Of a DNA stretch of 64,000 nt, positions 59,582 through 64,000 are shown in pieces. Within the stretch, counting starts at the first letter, position 1, and each line of letters starts with the position of its first letter. Both the position numbers and the translations under genes were made by a program. Location of the stretch: contig NZ_MRBS01000008.1 in NCBI RefSeq assembly GCF_001922585.1, positions 62,001-126,000 of the forward strand, in the 5' to 3' direction. The notes below the pieces were generated by a model, which saw nothing but the letters and a program-made list of their open reading frames with translations, did not search any database and was not told where the DNA came from. This DNA comes from Pantoea sp. 1.19. GTDB lineage: Bacteria; Pseudomonadota; Gammaproteobacteria; Enterobacterales; Enterobacteriaceae.

Positions 59582-62089
59582 ATGATTAACCGCATTGCGA
59601 AATTTAAGGCCCCGCGGAGGGCTATTTTAACCATATTGATTAGTCTGGCCATTAGCCACTCTGCGTTTTCTGAAGAGGGTGAGATTCAGTTTAATACTGA
59701 TATTCTTGACGTTGAGGACCGCGAAAATATCGATCTCGGTCAGTTTTCGCGTAAAGGATATATCGTTCCCGGTACCTATCCGCTGATGCTGAGGGTTAAC
59801 GGTCACGAACTTACAGAGCAACCTGTGACCTTTGTGGAAAATAAGGCCGCTAAAAGTGGCAGTCAGGCCTGCATTACCGCGGAAATGATCCCCCTGCTCG
59901 GTCTGAAACCCCACTATGCGGAGAATCTGAGCTGGGACGAGAATAATCAATGCCTCAACTACGACGCGTTGCCGGGTATGGAAGCTGAGGGGGATATTGC
60001 CAGTGATACGCTCAGTATTTCACTGCCTCAGGCCTATGTGGAGTATGTCTCCGATTCCTGGGATCCCCCCGCGCGCTGGGATGAAGGAATCAATGGTGTG
60101 TTTGCCGACTATTATGCGAACGCACAAACTATCCGGCAGAGTGAATCAGGCCGTAACGAGCAGTCGATAACGACCAATGGTGTAGTGGGCGCTAACTTCG
60201 AATCATGGCGCCTGCGTGCCGACTGGCAGAGCCGCACTGAGCACAGCACTGGATCCGGTGAACCCACGCGTAACAGCTGGGACTGGAGCCGTGTTTATGC
60301 CTACCGGGCAATTCCACGCCTGGGCGCTAAGCTGACGCTGGGGGAAGATTACTTCTATTCAGATATCTTCAGCAGCTTCCGCTTTACCGGTGCCAGCCTG
60401 CGCACCGACGACAATATGCTGCCACCCAATCTGCGCGGCTATGCGCCAGAGATCGCCGGGATAGCCCGCACCAATGCGCGCGTCACGATCAGTCAGCTGG
60501 GCCGGGTGTTGTATGAGACCCAGGTACCCGCCGGTCCGTTTCAGATTCAGGACCTGAGCGAGGCGGTGACGGGAACTCTGGATGTACGCGTGGAAGAGCA
60601 GGATGGCACGGTACAGGCGTTTAGCGTTGATACCTCCAGTATTCCCTACCTGACGCGTCCGGGGTTGGTGAGATATAAACTCGCCAGCGGTAAGCCGTCT
60701 GAGTCGGGTCATGAGACCGACGGGCCACTGTTTACCTCGGGTGAATTTTCCTGGGGAGTCAGCAACGGCTGGTCTCTTTACGGCGGGGCGATCGGCAGCG
60801 GAGATTACCAGTCTGTGGCCATCGGCCTGGGGCGCGATCTGCTGATGTTTGGTGCCGTGTCGTTTGACGTGACGCACTCGAGATCTGTATTGCCGCAGGA
60901 TACGTTGCAGGGCAATTCATACCGTATGAGTTACTCCAAGCGCTTTGACGAGATCAGTAGCCAGGTGACCTTCGCCGGCTATCGCTTCTCAGAGCGTGAC
61001 TACCTGACGATGGGAGAATACCTCAACGCTCGCCGCACGGGTGAGGCCATTGCCAACAGTAAAGAGCTGTATACCGTGACGTTTAATAAGCAGTTCCGCG
61101 ATGCGGGTTTAAGCCTGTACGGCACCTACAGCCATCAAACCTACTGGGACCGCCCGGAAAACGACAGGTACAACCTGGCGTTATCGAAGATTACTGATAT
61201 TGGCAGTTTTAAAAATGTCAGTCTGTCGCTCTCTGCCTATCGCACGCTGTTTGAGGGGACCAGGGATGACGGGATCTATCTCTCCGTCTCCGTACCGTGG
61301 GGAACGAATTCGACGGTCTCTTACAGTGCATCCCGCACTCAGGGAGAGACCGCACAGCAGGTCGGCTACTATGGCCGACGCGATAACGGTGACTTTTATC
61401 AGGTCACGACGGGAGCCTCACAGTCTGGTGCTAATGTGGGGGGGTACTACACCCACATGGCTGATGCAGCGCGCATCAACGTTAACGGCAGCGTAGATAA
61501 TAATCGTTACACGGCTGCGGGTCTGAGTATTCAGGGGGGAGCAACCTTGACCGCTGAAGGCGGTGCGCTGCACAGAGCCGGTGTGTTGGGTGGTACCCGT
61601 CTGCTGGTCGATACCTCTGGCGTACCGGATGTGCCGGTGAAAAATTACGGGACACCGGTTTACTCCAACCACTTTGGTAAGGCGGTGATTGCGGATGTGA
61701 ACAGCTACTACCGCAATACTGTGCAGATTGACCTGGATAAGATCGGTAATAACGCTGAGGCGCACCGTTCGGTGGTTCAGGCCACGCTAACGGAAGGGGC
61801 AATAGGCTACCGTAAATTTGATGTTATCGCCGGGGCGAAAGTGATGGCGGTGATCCGCCTTGCTGACGGCAGCTTCCCACCGTTTGGCGCCGCCATCGTC
61901 AACAGCAGGCAGCAAAAGGTGGGGCTGGTAGGTGACAGTGGGCTGACCTACCTGACCGGCGCGCAGCCCGGCCATAACATGGCGGTAGAGTGGGGCGATA
62001 AACAGACGTGCGAAATCAGCATTCCTGAAAATATTGCACCCAGTTTTGACAGCACGCTGCTTTTACCCTGTGAGACCAAGAAAAAGTAA
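59582..62089 (+). CDS. Fimbrial outer-membrane usher (PapC family)
   Basis: An 835-residue usher, full length. The signal peptide ends near SHSAFSEEG. The N-terminal domain has FNTDILDVEDRENIDLGQFSR and YIVPGTYPLML. The barrel and plug region contain SDIFSSFRFTGASLRTDDNML and PPNLRGYAPEIAGIARTNA. C-terminal domains end with the disulphide pair in KQTCEISIP and LLLPCETKKK. It receives chaperone-subunit complexes and threads the fibre through the outer membrane. No disruption is seen, unlike the usher fragment at 31594. Confidence 0.95.
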   Translation: MINRIAKFKAPRRAILTILISLAISHSAFSEEGEIQFNTDILDVEDRENIDLGQFSRKGYIVPGTYPLMLRVNGHELTEQPVTFVENKAAKSGSQACITAEMIPLLGLKPHYAENLSWDENNQCLNYDALPGMEAEGDIASDTLSISLPQAYVEYVSDSWDPPARWDEGINGVFADYYANAQTIRQSESGRNEQSITTNGVVGANFESWRLRADWQSRTEHSTGSGEPTRNSWDWSRVYAYRAIPRLGAKLTLGEDYFYSDIFSSFRFTGASLRTDDNMLPPNLRGYAPEIAGIARTNARVTISQLGRVLYETQVPAGPFQIQDLSEAVTGTLDVRVEEQDGTVQAFSVDTSSIPYLTRPGLVRYKLASGKPSESGHETDGPLFTSGEFSWGVSNGWSLYGGAIGSGDYQSVAIGLGRDLLMFGAVSFDVTHSRSVLPQDTLQGNSYRMSYSKRFDEISSQVTFAGYRFSERDYLTMGEYLNARRTGEAIANSKELYTVTFNKQFRDAGLSLYGTYSHQTYWDRPENDRYNLALSKITDIGSFKNVSLSLSAYRTLFEGTRDDGIYLSVSVPWGTNSTVSYSASRTQGETAQQVGYYGRRDNGDFYQVTTGASQSGANVGGYYTHMADAARINVNGSVDNNRYTAAGLSIQGGATLTAEGGALHRAGVLGGTRLLVDTSGVPDVPVKNYGTPVYSNHFGKAVIADVNSYYRNTVQIDLDKIGNNAEAHRSVVQATLTEGAIGYRKFDVIAGAKVMAVIRLADGSFPPFGAAIVNSRQQKVGLVGDSGLTYLTGAQPGHNMAVEWGDKQTCEISIPENIAPSFDSTLLLPCETKKK

Positions 62090-62116
62090 TTCCTTTTTTT
62101 ATAAGAGAAAAAACAA

Positions 62117-62854
62117 ATGAACACGTTTAAATTCATTTCTGCAGTAGCCGCTATCACTCTTATCGGAAGCGGATCGGCATTCAGTGCAATTAATCTTGAT
62201 CGTACTCGTCTGATTATAACCGGTAATGAGACATCGGCTTCAATGACCATTAATAATCAGAATGAAAAACTACCCTATCTGGCGCAGGCCTGGTTGGAGG
62301 ACGATAAAGGTAATAAAGTCCAGTCACCTTTTGTCGTGCTGCCGCCGCTACAGCGTGTAGAACCAAAAGCTAAAAGTCAGGTCAAGATTCAGGTACTGCC
62401 TGCTGCGAGCACGCTGCCGCAGGATCGTGAGAGCGTCTATTACTTTAATCTGCGTGAAATTCCGCTAAAAAGTAATAAGCCGAATGTACTGCAGCTGGCG
62501 CTGCAAACGCGTATAAAAATGTTCTACCGCCCTGAAAGCTTAGTGCCGGCAAAAAATGCAGCGCCATGGCAGGAAAAAATTACTCTGTCGCGTGAAGGGA
62601 GTAAATATGTGGTAAATAATCCGACCCCTTATTTTGTCACGCTTTCTGATGCCACCAGCACAGCAGGCGGGAAAACGGCTGAAGGTTTCGAACCGATCAT
62701 GATTTCTCCAAAAAGCAGTATGGCTTTAGGTGCCTCAAGCTCGGTGCTGGGTAATTCTCCGGTGTTAACCTATATTAACGATTATGGCGGACGTCCGAAG
62801 CTTGAATTCTCCTGTGGTGCCAGCAACTGTAGCCTGAAAAATACAGCGAAGTGA
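62117..62854 (+). CDS. Fimbrial periplasmic chaperone (PapD family)
   Basis: A 245-residue PapD-type chaperone. The signal peptide ends at GSAFSA. LDRTRLIITGNETSASMTINN holds the conserved arginine, and LQLALQTRIKMFYRPESL the lysine/phosphate-side region of the G1 strand. VLPPLQRVEPKAKSQVKI is the F1-G1 loop area of the FGS type. Two cysteines near the C-terminus (SCGASNC) are a trait of pi-class chaperones. It donates a strand to subunits and delivers them to the usher. Confidence 0.94.
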   Translation: MNTFKFISAVAAITLIGSGSAFSAINLDRTRLIITGNETSASMTINNQNEKLPYLAQAWLEDDKGNKVQSPFVVLPPLQRVEPKAKSQVKIQVLPAASTLPQDRESVYYFNLREIPLKSNKPNVLQLALQTRIKMFYRPESLVPAKNAAPWQEKITLSREGSKYVVNNPTPYFVTLSDATSTAGGKTAEGFEPIMISPKSSMALGASSSVLGNSPVLTYINDYGGRPKLEFSCGASNCSLKNTAK

Positions 62855-62979
62855 TAACATTTTGGTATTTAACGCCGCCCTGATTGCATTATCAGGATCG
62901 AGAGACGAACGATTGTTCTCGTCAGCACTGTTACGCAGTCAATTCAGGTTCACATTTTCGCTGAATAAGGAATGAAGGT

Positions 62980-63462
62980 ATGAAGACGCATTATATGCTG
63001 CTGACCGCCGGCGCGCTGTACTGCATGAGTATTCCCGTCCCGGCCATAACAAATATTACCGTCAATGTTACCGTTCAGGCTCCGCTGTGCGATCTGAATG
63101 GTGGTGCACCGGTTCAGGTCGACTTCGGAAACAATGTTATTACGACGCAGGTTGATAGCGGCATTTATAAACAGCCAGTTAACTTTACGCTGGCCTGTAT
63201 GAACAATACGCAGAATGATATGCGCTTGCGTTTTACCGGTACCGGGGCCAGTTTCGATGCCGCCAGCTTTGCCACTACGGTTAACGGGTTGGGGATCAGA
63301 ATGCTGACTGGAGCGGGTACGCCGCTGGACAGGGACGCCTGGCTTAATTACACCTATCCTAACCTGCCGGTTATTCAGGCTGAGTTGATAAAAGATAGCA
63401 GCGCAGCGTTGCCAGGGGGCGTATTCAGCGGCAACGCCACACTTGAAGTCGAGTTTATCTGA
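62980..63462 (+). CDS. Minor fimbrial subunit (tip side)
   Basis: A 160-residue pilin-type protein with a signal peptide (to about PVPAIT) and NVTVQAPLCDLNGG around the first cysteine, the second being in LACMNNTQND. The chain ends NATLEVEFI. Such small subunits in pap/prf/mrp operons (PapK, PapE, MrpE types) form the tip fibre or adaptor. It follows the chaperone after about 125 bases, so it may have its own control, and precedes a related subunit by six bases. Confidence 0.85.
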   Translation: MKTHYMLLTAGALYCMSIPVPAITNITVNVTVQAPLCDLNGGAPVQVDFGNNVITTQVDSGIYKQPVNFTLACMNNTQNDMRLRFTGTGASFDAASFATTVNGLGIRMLTGAGTPLDRDAWLNYTYPNLPVIQAELIKDSSAALPGGVFSGNATLEVEFI

Positions 63463-63468
63463 CAGGAA

Positions 63469-63978
63469 ATGATGATGACGTATAGTTTGCCAGGGTATTC
63501 GCTGGGCGCAGGCATCACCATGCTGATGCTCTTTTCGCTGAACGCCACTTATGCAGAAACGGTTCCCGTAAACTTTCAGGGAACGCTGGTGGAGCCGCCC
63601 TCCTGTACCATCAGCAGCGATCAGCAGATTGATATCGATTTTGGTGCGCAGGTTGGGGTATCGAAAGTGGATGGTGTGAATTATATCCAACCCGTTAACT
63701 ATCAGCTTAGCTGCCCACCCGGCGGGCCTGGTCTGAGCCTGTCAATGATGGTGAGCGGTGCTGCCACCGCTTTTGATGCCAGCGCGCTGCAGACGAATAT
63801 CACCGACCTTGGCATCAAACTGCTGCAGAATGGCAGCGACCTGCAGCTCAATACCCGCTTTCCCGTGGATGTGAACACCCCGCCGGTGCTGCAGGCGGTG
63901 CCGGTAAAAGCCCCGGGCTCAACGCTGCCGGAAGGCGATTTCAGTGTTATTGCAACGTTACTGGTAGGCTATCAATGA
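63469..63978 (+). CDS. Second minor fimbrial subunit (tip side)
   Basis: A 169-residue pilin-type protein. The signal peptide ends near NATYAET. VNFQGTLVEPPSCTISS holds the first cysteine and NYQLSCPPGGPG the second; the end reads SVIATLLVGYQ. It shares the layout KVDGVNYIQPVNYQL with KQPVNFTL of the preceding gene, so the two are likely duplicates. The first ATG of three in a row follows an AGGAA site. Its TGA overlaps the start of the next gene. Confidence 0.85.
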   Translation: MMMTYSLPGYSLGAGITMLMLFSLNATYAETVPVNFQGTLVEPPSCTISSDQQIDIDFGAQVGVSKVDGVNYIQPVNYQLSCPPGGPGLSLSMMVSGAATAFDASALQTNITDLGIKLLQNGSDLQLNTRFPVDVNTPPVLQAVPVKAPGSTLPEGDFSVIATLLVGYQ

Positions 63979-64000
63979 AGTCAAATAACAGAACCTTTTT
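63975..64000 (+). CDS. Start of the next fimbrial gene (cut by window edge)
   Basis: An ATG at 63975 overlaps the preceding stop (ATGA) and reads MKSNNRTF before the window ends. By operon order it is probably another tip subunit or the adhesin. Too little is visible to name it. Confidence 0.5.

Overview
The window is a high-G+C chromosomal segment of a gammaproteobacterium of the order Enterobacterales. Gene content points to the Erwiniaceae (Pantoea/Erwinia/Mixta type) or a close relative: YlaC, FtnA, YghU, an Nlp regulator, a pqqABCDEF cluster, scr, dal, agl and yia-sgb sugar operons and pi-class fimbriae. The genus is an inference from gene content only.

Layout. 1-2513: end of a MocR/PdxR-type regulator, ylaC and a cupin gene. 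2698-6585: a tight four-gene operon of circularly permuted ATP-grasp, alpha-E, transglutaminase-like and Anbu proteasome-like proteins, a predicted peptide-synthesis/proteolysis system whose substrate is unknown. 6694-10991: an OlsF-type bifunctional acyltransferase for ornithine lipids and a PAS-PAS-PAS-GGDEF-EAL protein. 11022-12648: ferritin, a roughly 900-base mostly non-coding stretch with short tandem repeats, and an Nlp regulator. 12795-19349: a renal-dipeptidase-like gene and the complete pqqABCDEF cluster, with hairpins before and after pqqA. 19645-21435: yghU and a Tat-exported DJ-1/PfpI protein.

21741-28357 is a sucrose regulon (scrK, scrYAB, scrR) with visible ScrR operators and a CRP site, followed by an MFS exporter. 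30302-32480 holds a degenerate EAL protein and the debris of a chaperone-usher fimbrial operon. 32484-39978 is a yiaJ/yiaKL-lyxK-sgbHUE pathway for 2,3-diketo-L-gulonate-type acids. It has an added SMP-30 lactonase, lacks the yiaMNO transporter, and carries two matching candidate YiaJ operators. 40252-42249 is a BetT-type osmolyte transporter. 42361-47680 is the D-arabinitol operon dalDKT with divergent dalR. 47786-51693 is aglAB (PTS uptake and 6-phospho-alpha-glucosidase) with a divergent GntR regulator. 51779-55055 encodes an HlyD-type adaptor and a permease made of two fused ABC-2 halves.

55522-58184 is a patch of lower apparent G+C carrying an IS903-like remnant, an orphan DUF3916-like gene, a full-length IS1 with a nonsense mutation in insB, and a decayed IS1-family relative. 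It borders an intact pi-type (Pap/MR/P-like) fimbrial operon (58413 to the right edge): major subunit, PapH-like subunit, usher, chaperone and tip-side subunits, continuing out of the window.

Much of the segment suits a plant- or sugar-associated life: periplasmic glucose oxidation via PQQ, sucrose and isomer uptake, pentitol and keto-acid use, osmoprotection and adhesion. No tRNA, rRNA, CRISPR array or prophage was seen.
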